This document shows, in pieces, positions 1 through 6,189 of a DNA stretch of 6,581 nt. Below the pieces are notes generated by a model. The model saw only the letters and a program-made list of their open reading frames with translations. It did no database searches and was not told where the DNA came from. This DNA comes from Armatimonadota bacterium (GTDB lineage: Bacteria; Armatimonadota; Zipacnadia; Zipacnadales; FEN-943), in assembly GCA_029777735.1 (NCBI GenBank), contig JAKORR010000557.1, forward strand, positions 1 through 6,581, given 5' to 3'. Within the stretch, counting starts at the first letter, position 1. Each line of letters starts with the position of its first letter. Made by a program: the position numbers and the translations under genes.

Positions 1-2
1 CG

Positions 3-2636
3 CTACTGAAGCTCGATGACGAGCACCTCGTGATCGATGACAGTCGGCACCTTGTAGGCGCCCTCAGCGTCGGGCCTTAGATCCATCCCGGCGACGGCCA
101 GTCGCGCCGACTTGATCTTCCATGCCACGGGCGTGATAGCTGCTCCCTCGACCGGTGTCAGCACGCGTTGGGCGAGTTGGGCCGTGCCCTTCGCTTCCTG
201 GTCGGCGTCGCTGGCTGTCGAGGATGCGGCGGCCGGGCGCGCGAGGCCGCGGAAGCCCGTGTCTCCATCAGGCATAAAAAAGGACACGTTGAGGAGGTGG
301 ATGTAAACGGATCTGCGCTCCGGGCCCCACATCGGATTGACCACGAGCCACGTTGGGGCGTCGACCTCCAGGGGGAAGGGCACGCCCAGCACGAGTTGAA
401 CAAGGCGTTTTGCTAACTTTGCGTCGCGCTCGCGTGCATAGACCAACCCCGGGTCGCGGGGCAGATAGGTGACTCGCCCTCGGCCCACGGCCGCAGTCCG
501 TTCCTCCTGCGTCACGCTGCAGTCGCCCATCTCGAAGGCCTGGTCGAGGCAGGCCTTAGGCAAACGCTCACCCCACTCGTCGTATAAGCCTGTGTCGGCT
601 GTGGCGACGAGGTGACCGCCCGCCCGCACCCAGCGCGCCAGCTCGGTCACCATCTTGCCAGACAAGGCAGCCGTGTTGGGCAGCAGGAGCACCCGGTAAG
701 ACGCCAACTGACCGGCCTGCAGCTCATTGTCGAACACAAAGTTGAAGGGTAGATGGTTCTCCGTCAACAACATCCATGTGCCTAAGATGCCGTCGCGATA
801 GTCGGTGAGGTTGTCTGTGCCAGGAATGTGCCCATAGAAGTCGTGCGTGTTCTGGGACAGCACTACGCCTAGGTGCCGTACGGAATCGCGCGAGAAATAC
901 GGCTCGCGCAGCTTCACGGCCTCGTGGATGCGCCGCCCGACCTCTGGCGGACGTACCATGCCACCGTGCCATGGCGTCGTGCCGTGCGCCAGCGCGGAAA
1001 GCATGAACAGCCGCATGGTGAGCTCGTGCCGTTCGACCTGTTCTCTCGGGCCGTCAGGGTTCCAGGTTGTCTGCGAAGTCCGCCAGATGTCACTATGTTC
1101 AGGGTTCAGATCGTGACTCACCCGCGACTTGAACCCCAGCATTACCCACTCCAAGTGAGGGGCATTCGCGTACCCGTGTTGAGACACACCGTAGTCGGAC
1201 GTGCGCCACATTGGGATCGCGGTCTCCCAGTCCTTGTTCGCGAAGGGCCAGATGTTGTAATTACAAGTGACCTGGAGACCCTGCTTCACCTGCCTCATGG
1301 CGTCGCGAAAGTGCTTGGCTACCTCCACAAGTTTCTCGTTGCGCCATCGGACCCAGCGGCGGAAGACGGGATTGCTCCAGTCAACCCGCTCGGGCTGATC
1401 CAGACCCGTTTCTTCCCTGAACTTGGCGCGGCAGTAGTCGCAGACACAGCCCGGCTGCGAGGGGTGTGGAATGCCGCTCAGGTAAAAGCCGTCGAAAAAC
1501 ACACCGTCCACGCCACTGTATTCCACTGCCTCTGCTAAAACCCTAGCATGGTGCTCGCGGTAGGGCGAGGAAACGACACACATACCGATCCGAGGCTTAT
1601 CTACCTGCCTCCCGGGCTCCAGGATGAACTTCATTGTCCAGCCGGGGAACTGCTTGGCGGGCTGAAGATCCTCCGCATCGCGCAGGTCTTGAGTGTTGAA
1701 GGGCAGCCAGCCGATGACGGCAATGCCCCGCTCGTGGCATGCCTTGACCGCCCCCGGCAGCCACTCGGGGTCCATGCCCTTGGCGTGGGGCGCGTACTGG
1801 GAGGGGTAGTTGGCCCAACCGGCGCCATTCATCAGCCCAAGCGTCACCACATTACACAACTGGTGCTGCAGGATGGAGACATAAGTCTCGACCTCCGCCT
1901 TGGTGGGGCGCCATTCGATCCCCCGCAAGCGGTCCTGCAGGGGACGGTCAGCTTCTCGTTCCACGGTGGACACCTCCGCCAGGAGTTGTACGCTCTCACC
2001 CGGCCTTAGCGGCCGGACGCTGATTTCGTCGACGGCGGCGCACAGCAGCCGCTTGTCCCGCTGCCCTGGCTGGACTGGATCCAGGGCCGTGAAGACCAGC
2101 GTGACGGTGCGTTCATTACCTAAGACCTCTGCAGGCAGGACAAGGGCATAGTCCCAGGTAAAGTCACCCAGGCCCCCTGTCCTTGTCTTCCAGTCGCCTA
2201 CCGACAGCTCCAGCCGCCTGCTCGACAGCGCCCGCATTCGCAGCACGTTGTCTACACCAGGGAACACGGGCACGTCCTTAAGTACGAAACGGTTTGCTGC
2301 CCAGCGGAAGGTACGTGTACGGAAAAAGGCACTGCGGCTGTTTGGGTTGGGGCCCTCGCGGCCATAGAAACCCTCGCCAATGTGGGGCTCGTCGGCGGGC
2401 GAGCCAAGGTCGATAAGGTGGGGCTGCGACGTCTGCTCCTGGGCCTTGCCGCGGCCAGACGTGACCAAGACGATCAGCGAGAGAATCGCCATCAGCACCA
2501 GAGGTCTGATGCGGCAGAGACGCCGAGCAACTTCACGGCCTGAGCCTCGCGCTGGGCGAATCGTAACACACAGTCTGGAGGCAGGGTGCGATACGCCGCA
2601 GAGTGGGTCTCCACTGCCCAGATCGTGTCGCCTCAT
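3..2636 (-). CDS. Secreted GH42-like (beta-galactosidase-fold) putative glycoside hydrolase
   Basis: Complete 877-residue protein, start ATG and stop TAG both visible. A basic stretch and hydrophobic core (about residues 38-60) end in GKA|QE at 65/66, a plausible signal peptidase I site; there is no lipobox, so it should be exported as a soluble protein. Residues ~70-215 look like a beta-sandwich. Residues ~240-560 look like a TIM barrel related to GH42 and to the GHL6-type hypothetical glycosyl hydrolases: MCVVSSPYREH (352-362), VDGVFFDG (376-383), CVCDYCRAKF (397-406) and MRLFMLSALAHG (541-552) match GH42 landmarks. C353, C397, C399 and C402 correspond to the four-cysteine zinc site of GH42. 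Residues ~588-695 (VVLSQNTHDF, YRVLLLPN, VRAGGHLVATADTG) match the GH42 trimerization, Rossmann-like domain. A C-terminal beta-rich part follows, with an Ala/Ser-rich insert at ~799-822. Family membership is fairly sure. Substrate is unknown, and the catalytic glutamates of GH42 are not obvious, so activity is uncertain. Confidence 0.85.
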   Translation of the reverse strand: MRRHDLGSGDPLCGVSHPASRLCVTIRPARGSGREVARRLCRIRPLVLMAILSLIVLVTSGRGKAQEQTSQPHLIDLGSPADEPHIGEGFYGREGPNPNSRSAFFRTRTFRWAANRFVLKDVPVFPGVDNVLRMRALSSRRLELSVGDWKTRTGGLGDFTWDYALVLPAEVLGNERTVTLVFTALDPVQPGQRDKRLLCAAVDEISVRPLRPGESVQLLAEVSTVEREADRPLQDRLRGIEWRPTKAEVETYVSILQHQLCNVVTLGLMNGAGWANYPSQYAPHAKGMDPEWLPGAVKACHERGIAVIGWLPFNTQDLRDAEDLQPAKQFPGWTMKFILEPGRQVDKPRIGMCVVSSPYREHHARVLAEAVEYSGVDGVFFDGFYLSGIPHPSQPGCVCDYCRAKFREETGLDQPERVDWSNPVFRRWVRWRNEKLVEVAKHFRDAMRQVKQGLQVTCNYNIWPFANKDWETAIPMWRTSDYGVSQHGYANAPHLEWVMLGFKSRVSHDLNPEHSDIWRTSQTTWNPDGPREQVERHELTMRLFMLSALAHGTTPWHGGMVRPPEVGRRIHEAVKLREPYFSRDSVRHLGVVLSQNTHDFYGHIPGTDNLTDYRDGILGTWMLLTENHLPFNFVFDNELQAGQLASYRVLLLPNTAALSGKMVTELARWVRAGGHLVATADTGLYDEWGERLPKACLDQAFEMGDCSVTQEERTAAVGRGRVTYLPRDPGLVYARERDAKLAKRLVQLVLGVPFPLEVDAPTWLVVNPMWGPERRSVYIHLLNVSFFMPDGDTGFRGLARPAAASSTASDADQEAKGTAQLAQRVLTPVEGAAITPVAWKIKSARLAVAGMDLRPDAEGAYKVPTVIDHEVLVIELQ

Positions 2637-2809
2637 AGTGGTCTCCTGTTACCTGTTCCACCGCGGACCGGAGCGGTCCTCTAGCCACACAATCGGGAGA
2701 CCTCCCAAGCACCCGGTGCACAACAATCCCTCCCTCTCCCACGCAAGCAACAGGCCGGATCACCCACTCCTCTTGTCACGACGCGCCGCAGGGGTTCGGT
2801 CGTGCTCTC
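2637..2809. other. Intergenic gap with short inverted repeats
   Basis: This 173-bp gap separates the aminotransferase stop from the GH42-like start. It holds three short dyads: GGACCG/CGGTCC with a 3-base loop (2665-2679), GGGAG/CTCCC with a 2-base loop (2695-2706), and GCACC/GGTGC around one base (2709-2719). None is followed by a T-run on the transcribed strand, so no intrinsic terminator can be called. I see no convincing sigma-70 promoter. The two flanking genes may be read through or separately transcribed. Confidence 0.3.
2643..2647 (-). promoter_or_regulatory. Shine-Dalgarno site of the GH42-like gene
   Basis: On the minus strand the sequence is AGGAG followed by six bases and then ATG at 2636. 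This is a near-ideal ribosome binding site and it decides for the long start, even though the signal-peptide hydrophobic core only begins about 45 residues later. The internal ATG at 2492 (residue 49) has no comparable site upstream. Confidence 0.7.
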
Positions 2810-4003
2810 CTACCAGCTCAGGCCTGGGAGGTTCGTCTTGATCGCCTCAACTGCACGCTCGATCGTGCCGAGCTTGTCCTCGGCCTGGATCGTCAGTGAC
2901 CAGCGTACGAAGCCCTCGCCACAGTCGCCGTAGGCCGTTCCGGCTATGGTGAGCACGCCCGCCTCCTGCAACAACGCCTTGGCGAAATCGATGCTCGTGT
3001 ATCCTCTGGGTACTGGAGCCCACAGGTAGAAGGTCGCTTTGGGCGGCTGGACGGGCCACGCCAGTGACTGGAGGCCCGCTACCAGCGCGTCGCGTCGTTC
3101 CTGGTACTGCGCTCGCACCCACGACACCCACTCATCGTAGTGCTCCAGTGCCGCAATGCCCGCCCGCTGAATCGCCATGAAGGTGCCCGAGTCCACGTTG
3201 CTCTTCACGACTGACAGGGCATCCACGATCTCTCGACCGCCCACAGCCCAACCCACCCGCCAGCCCGTCATGTTGAAGGTTTTCGAGAAACTATGAAACT
3301 CGATGCAACACTCCTTCGCGCCCTCAATCTCCAGGATGCTCGGTGGCTCGAAGCCGTCATAGGCCACCTCGCAGTAGGCTGCATCCTGACAGATGATTAG
3401 ATTCCACTTGCGAGCGAACTCCACAGCCTCCGCGAAGAAGTCTTTTTGTGCCACGGCGCCGGTCGGATTGTTCGGGTAGTTCAGGAACAGCAGCTTCGCC
3501 TGCTTGCGCACGCTGATCGGGATCGCCTCGAGGTCCGGTAGGAATCCCCCGGCCGGGTCCAGCGGCATCGGGAAAGCTGCACCGCCACACCACATCGTCT
3601 GGACTTTGTATACGCTGTAGGCCGGGTCGGGCACGAGCACAACATCGCCCGGGTCTATGTAAGCCCACACGATATGTGCCAGCGCCTCCTTCGACCCAAT
3701 GCAGGACTGAATCTCCGTGTCCGGATCGATCCGCACCCCAAAGCGGCGGCCCATGAAGCGAGCAATGGCCTCCTTGTACGACGGAATCCCGTAGCCGGAC
3801 TCGTCATACTGGTGCGTCACTGGATCTCTCGCAGCCTCACCCAGCGCGTCAACCACGAAGCCAGGCGTCGGCATGTCTGGGTCGCCGATTCCGAAGTCGA
3901 GAACCTGTCGGCCCTCTGTCAGCAGCTTAGACTTCAGCATCGCTACCTCCCGGAAGGGATAGGGGGGTATGCGCTGCAGCCTCTGCGCACGCGGAAGATT
4001 CAC
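2810..4003 (-). CDS. LL-diaminopimelate aminotransferase-type PLP aminotransferase (class I/II)
   Basis: A 397-residue fold-type I aminotransferase starting at GTG 4003, stop TAG at 2812-2810. Landmarks numbered from this start: FGIGDPDMPTP (37-47), YDESGYGIPSYKEA near 66-79, NYPNNPTG (175-182), DAAY (207-210, Asp for the PLP ring nitrogen), HSFSKTFNMTGWRVGW (237-252) with K241 as the Schiff-base lysine and R249 for PLP phosphate, and FVRWSL (365-370) with R367 as the likely substrate-carboxylate arginine. SNVDSGTFMAIQRAG (268-282) is typical of DapL-like enzymes. DapL converts tetrahydrodipicolinate and glutamate directly to LL-diaminopimelate for lysine and peptidoglycan synthesis in the cytoplasm. 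Aspartate or other amino-acid aminotransferases of the same subfamily share these motifs, so the substrate is inferred, not proven, and no other lysine gene is in view. Length is normal for the family. Confidence 0.85.
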   Translation of the reverse strand: MNLPRAQRLQRIPPYPFREVAMLKSKLLTEGRQVLDFGIGDPDMPTPGFVVDALGEAARDPVTHQYDESGYGIPSYKEAIARFMGRRFGVRIDPDTEIQSCIGSKEALAHIVWAYIDPGDVVLVPDPAYSVYKVQTMWCGGAAFPMPLDPAGGFLPDLEAIPISVRKQAKLLFLNYPNNPTGAVAQKDFFAEAVEFARKWNLIICQDAAYCEVAYDGFEPPSILEIEGAKECCIEFHSFSKTFNMTGWRVGWAVGGREIVDALSVVKSNVDSGTFMAIQRAGIAALEHYDEWVSWVRAQYQERRDALVAGLQSLAWPVQPPKATFYLWAPVPRGYTSIDFAKALLQEAGVLTIAGTAYGDCGEGFVRWSLTIQAEDKLGTIERAVEAIKTNLPGLSW

Positions 4004-4010
4004 TGAGCTA

Positions 4011-4017
4011 CCTCCTT
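4011..4017 (-). promoter_or_regulatory. Shine-Dalgarno site fixing the GTG start of the aminotransferase
   Basis: Minus-strand AAGGAGG lies seven bases before the GTG at 4003, an excellent site. The same frame stays open to an ATG at 4099, but those extra 32 residues do not resemble the family N-terminus, which normally begins close to the PYPFREV segment. The GTG start is therefore preferred. Confidence 0.8.
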
Positions 4018-4141
4018 TTCGCCTCGTCCGCAGAACATTGTGCTCCAAGCTCTCGTCTGCGAACATTGGCCGAAAGCTTAACCTCAAGCCGCCGTCCAAG
4101 GCAAGACTTAGGTCGCCTGAGGAAATGTTCGGATGTCTGAG

Positions 4142-4168
4142 TGTATAGGAAAGCGGGTACGTGGTAAA
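4142..4168 (-). promoter_or_regulatory. Weak candidate sigma-70 promoter upstream of the aminotransferase
   Basis: On the minus strand TATACA (4147-4142) could be a -10 box and TTTACC (4168-4163) a -35 box. The spacer is only 15 bases and the -35 match is moderate. It would give a leader of roughly 130 bases before the GTG at 4003. The position between the IS remnant and the gene is sensible, but AT-poor DNA of this length yields such matches by chance. Confidence 0.2.
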
Positions 4169-4260
4169 TTAGGCAGGTAGCGAGTGCTAAGGCTGAGGAA
4201 GAGAGAGCTAACAATGCAGCCCGACAGTCTAACGGCGACACTAACAGATGCGACAGATGC

Positions 4261-4669
4261 AAATATGCCAGTGATCTGACGGACGAACAAGAGGCTTTGA
4301 TAGAGCCGTTGTTACCGCTGTTAGGGTAGAACAGGTGGCCACGGCGCCGGGACACGCGGAAGATAGTCAACGCCCTACTGTGTACACTGTACCTGGCACG
4401 CTCAGGCTGGCGGATGTTGCCGAAGGACTTCCCTCTGTGGTCTACAGTGTACTGGCATTTCTGGCGATGGAGGGGAGAGGGTAGCGGCGGTCTTGCAGGA
4501 GCAGGTGCGCCGCAGAGCGGGACGGGAGGCTTCGCCAAGCGCCGCCATAATAGACAGCCAGAGCGTCCGCACCATGGAGAAGGGGAGCCGCGGGGATACG
4601 ACGCGGCAAGAAAGTGAAGGAGCAGAAGCGTCACCTTTGGCAGACACTCTGGGGCTTATCTTGGCTGCA
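4261..4669 (+). pseudogene. IS5-family transposase remnant (frameshifted, C-terminally truncated)
   Basis: Translating the plus strand and switching frames recovers a recognisable IS5-family (IS427/IS1031-like) transposase: ASDLTDEQEALIEPLLPLLG, then a TAG stop at 4327-4329, then ARSGWRMLPKDFPLWSTVYW in the same frame. The reading then moves to a second frame at ~4475-4484 (ERVAAVLQEQVRRRAGREAS, SAAIIDSQSV), back at ~4582-4586 (PRGYDAARK), again at ~4611 (KVKEQKRHL) and again at ~4638 (ADTLGLILAA). Similarity stops at 4669, so the C-terminal half with the last acidic residue of the DDE triad is missing. The first Asp (in IIDSQSV) and probable second Asp (in ADTLGL) positions are present. Some IS5 members use a programmed frameshift between two ORFs, but one stop, four frame breaks and the truncation show decay. 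No terminal inverted repeats or target duplication could be identified. It lies opposite in strand to all neighbouring genes. Confidence 0.88.
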
Positions 4670-4818
4670 ATGAGATATTCAGTAAATAATATACAGAATC
4701 GGACAATAGGGACAGAGAACCGCGTCACGATCACATCCTCCAAGGAGGACGCCTCGCCAGACTGGCGCCGTAGTGCGGACAAGAAAGCCAGGAGTGTCGC
4801 GCCGCTCCGGTGTTCTCC
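4670..4818. other. Non-coding stretch after the MurA-like gene: AT-rich patch and two inverted repeats
   Basis: Between the IS remnant and the stop of the MurA-like gene. Bases ~4671-4722 are much richer in A and T than the rest of the window. TCCTCC/GGAGGA with a two-base AA loop sits at 4736-4749, and CGCCAG/CTGGCG around one base at 4755-4767. These lie 52-83 bases downstream of the MurA-like stop on its transcribed strand and could stall or protect a transcript, but no T-run follows either stem directly, so an intrinsic terminator is only a weak possibility. No coding signal is seen. Confidence 0.35.
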
Positions 4819-6078
4819 TCAGATCTCTACCTCGACCGTCGCTCCCAGTCGCCGGAGTTTCTCGTCGAAGTTCTCATACCCACGATAGATCTGGATCGCG
4901 TTTCTCACTCGGGACCTGCCGACAATGCCCAACGCCGTCAGGGCAAGCGCGGCGCCCCCGCGCAAGTCCGGCGACGTAACTTCTGCCGGTCGCAAGGCCT
5001 TTCCGCCTTGGACTATCGCCGTGTTCCCGTATTGTGTGATATCTGCCCCGAATCGCCTCATTTCCTCCACGTATTGAAACCTATTCTCGAATCTCGTGTC
5101 TGTGATGGAACTCTCTCCCCGTGCAAACAACGCTATCGCCGCGAAGATCGGTTGCATGTCCGAGTTGATTCCTGGATATGGCGCCGTGAAGATGTCAAAG
5201 GGCTGCAGTTCCCCAGGCCGCCAGGCCCGCACCGCGTCTTCTAGCTTCTCTATCCTTACTCCCGCGTCACTCAGCGCCCTACACTCCCACGACGAGTAAC
5301 GCAGATCATAGTCCCGCAGTATGATATCCCCGCCTGTTATCCCAGCTCCCACCATGTACGCCGTTGCCTCATCCCATCCCGGCATCACGGCCCGTGAGCA
5401 GCTTCCCCCAAGCCCCCCAGTCCCTTCCACTTCGATGACCCTCTTGCGCACCGTGATCCGCCCGTTCATCGCCTTCAGCAGTTCTGCCAACTCAATGTTC
5501 TCGGGCCGCGTGTGCGAGTTCTGTATGGTCGTCCTCCCCTGGGCGTAGCACGCGGCGATCATGATGTTCTGTGTTGCGGTGGTCGAGGGCAGCCTCAGCG
5601 TGAAGTCCGTCCCTTTCAGTGCCCCCCCGTACACTTGAATGCCCTCTTCCGTTTCTTCTATCCTCGCCCCCAACGCCCGCAGCCCCTCGATATGAATATC
5701 CACTCCTCTTTCTCCTATCGGGCATCCCCCGGGCAGCGGCAGGAAGGCGTCCTCGCCCAGCGCCGCTGCCACCGACAGCAGCAGAATCGACGACCGTATC
5801 TGGTGGGCAAGCTCAGCTGGTATTCGGCTCACCGACAAACCGGCCCGCCGCAGCCGCAGCGTTCTTCCTTCTACCTGTATCTCCGCGCCCAGGGCCCTCA
5901 TTAGCTCAATCACTACCTCGATGTCGCGCAGGGCCACGGGCACGTTCGTCAACGTTACCCCATCCTCCGATAGACACGCGGCGATGATCATGGGTAGGGC
6001 CGCATTCTTGGCCCCAGAGATGCTCACTTCGCCCTCCAATGGCTTCCCCCCCTCTACTACCAGAGCGTTTGGCAACAT
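4819..6078 (-). CDS. MurA-family enolpyruvyl transferase (UDP-GlcNAc 1-carboxyvinyltransferase-like)
   Basis: A 419-residue protein from ATG 6078, the usual MurA length (about 417-425). The fold is the double inverse alpha-beta barrel of EPSP synthase/MurA. Catalytic landmarks by comparison with E. coli MurA: K24-N25 in SGAKNAALP (K22/N23), R95 (R91), C119 in PGGCPIGERGVDIH (C115, the PEP/fosfomycin cysteine), R124 (R120), D307 in SDMQ (D305), the FENRF motif (330-334), D371-L-R373 and R399 in YRGYE (R397). MurA transfers enolpyruvate from PEP to UDP-GlcNAc, the first committed step of peptidoglycan synthesis, in the cytoplasm. Some near-invariant MurA segments are altered: PDRIETGT reads PGWDEATA (233-240), SVGAT reads STTAT (165-169) and REPE reads TRPE (190-193). 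It may be a paralog with a different sugar-nucleotide acceptor. It follows a Wzy-like gene by 111 bp, probably co-transcribed. Fosfomycin sensitivity is expected because C119 is present. Confidence 0.87.
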   Translation of the reverse strand: MLPNALVVEGGKPLEGEVSISGAKNAALPMIIAACLSEDGVTLTNVPVALRDIEVVIELMRALGAEIQVEGRTLRLRRAGLSVSRIPAELAHQIRSSILLLSVAAALGEDAFLPLPGGCPIGERGVDIHIEGLRALGARIEETEEGIQVYGGALKGTDFTLRLPSTTATQNIMIAACYAQGRTTIQNSHTRPENIELAELLKAMNGRITVRKRVIEVEGTGGLGGSCSRAVMPGWDEATAYMVGAGITGGDIILRDYDLRYSSWECRALSDAGVRIEKLEDAVRAWRPGELQPFDIFTAPYPGINSDMQPIFAAIALFARGESSITDTRFENRFQYVEEMRRFGADITQYGNTAIVQGGKALRPAEVTSPDLRGGAALALTALGIVGRSRVRNAIQIYRGYENFDEKLRRLGATVEVEI

Positions 6079-6086
6079 CCCACCAA

Positions 6087-6094
6087 CACCTCCT
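6087..6094 (-). promoter_or_regulatory. Shine-Dalgarno site of the MurA-like gene
   Basis: Minus-strand AGGAGGTG lies eight bases before ATG 6078. An in-frame ATG at 6150 would add 24 residues that do not resemble the MurA N-terminus, whose sequence normally begins a few residues before the VEGG...L.GEV segment. The ATG at 6078 is therefore the better start. Confidence 0.7.
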
Positions 6095-6189
6095 GTTGCC
6101 TCAGGATCCTGTGCTGAGAGGATCGCTTGGGGCTTTTGTTCTCTTCCCACGCTCAGACTTCTGGATCCCCTGGTCTTGTCCTCACGGCC

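Noticed and set aside
873..2009. Two long plus-strand open frames (873-1538 and 1548-2009).
   Set aside because: They are antisense to the GH42-like gene, which has strong family motifs. Their translations have no recognisable domain, and antisense frames of this size are common in high-GC DNA.
4244..4261. Imperfect tandem repeat of nine bases (ACAGATGCG/ACAGATGCA).
   Set aside because: Only two units, located within decayed transposase DNA. It is most simply a small local duplication and not a repeat array or origin iteron.
4008..4634. A 208-codon minus-strand open frame upstream of the aminotransferase.
   Set aside because: It runs antisense across the transposase remnant, has no recognisable domain, and overlaps the aminotransferase leader. 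It is best seen as a chance frame.
4810..5244. A 144-codon plus-strand open frame over the 3' part of the MurA-like gene, with similar frames at 5512-5987.
   Set aside because: They are antisense shadows of a clearly recognisable enzyme gene, with low-complexity translations.
6102..6168. Two GGATCC sites, one within the palindrome CAGGATCCTG, between the Wzy-like and MurA-like genes.
   Set aside because: Short palindromes with no T-run or promoter-like partner; expected by chance in GC-rich DNA and not enough for an operator or terminator call.
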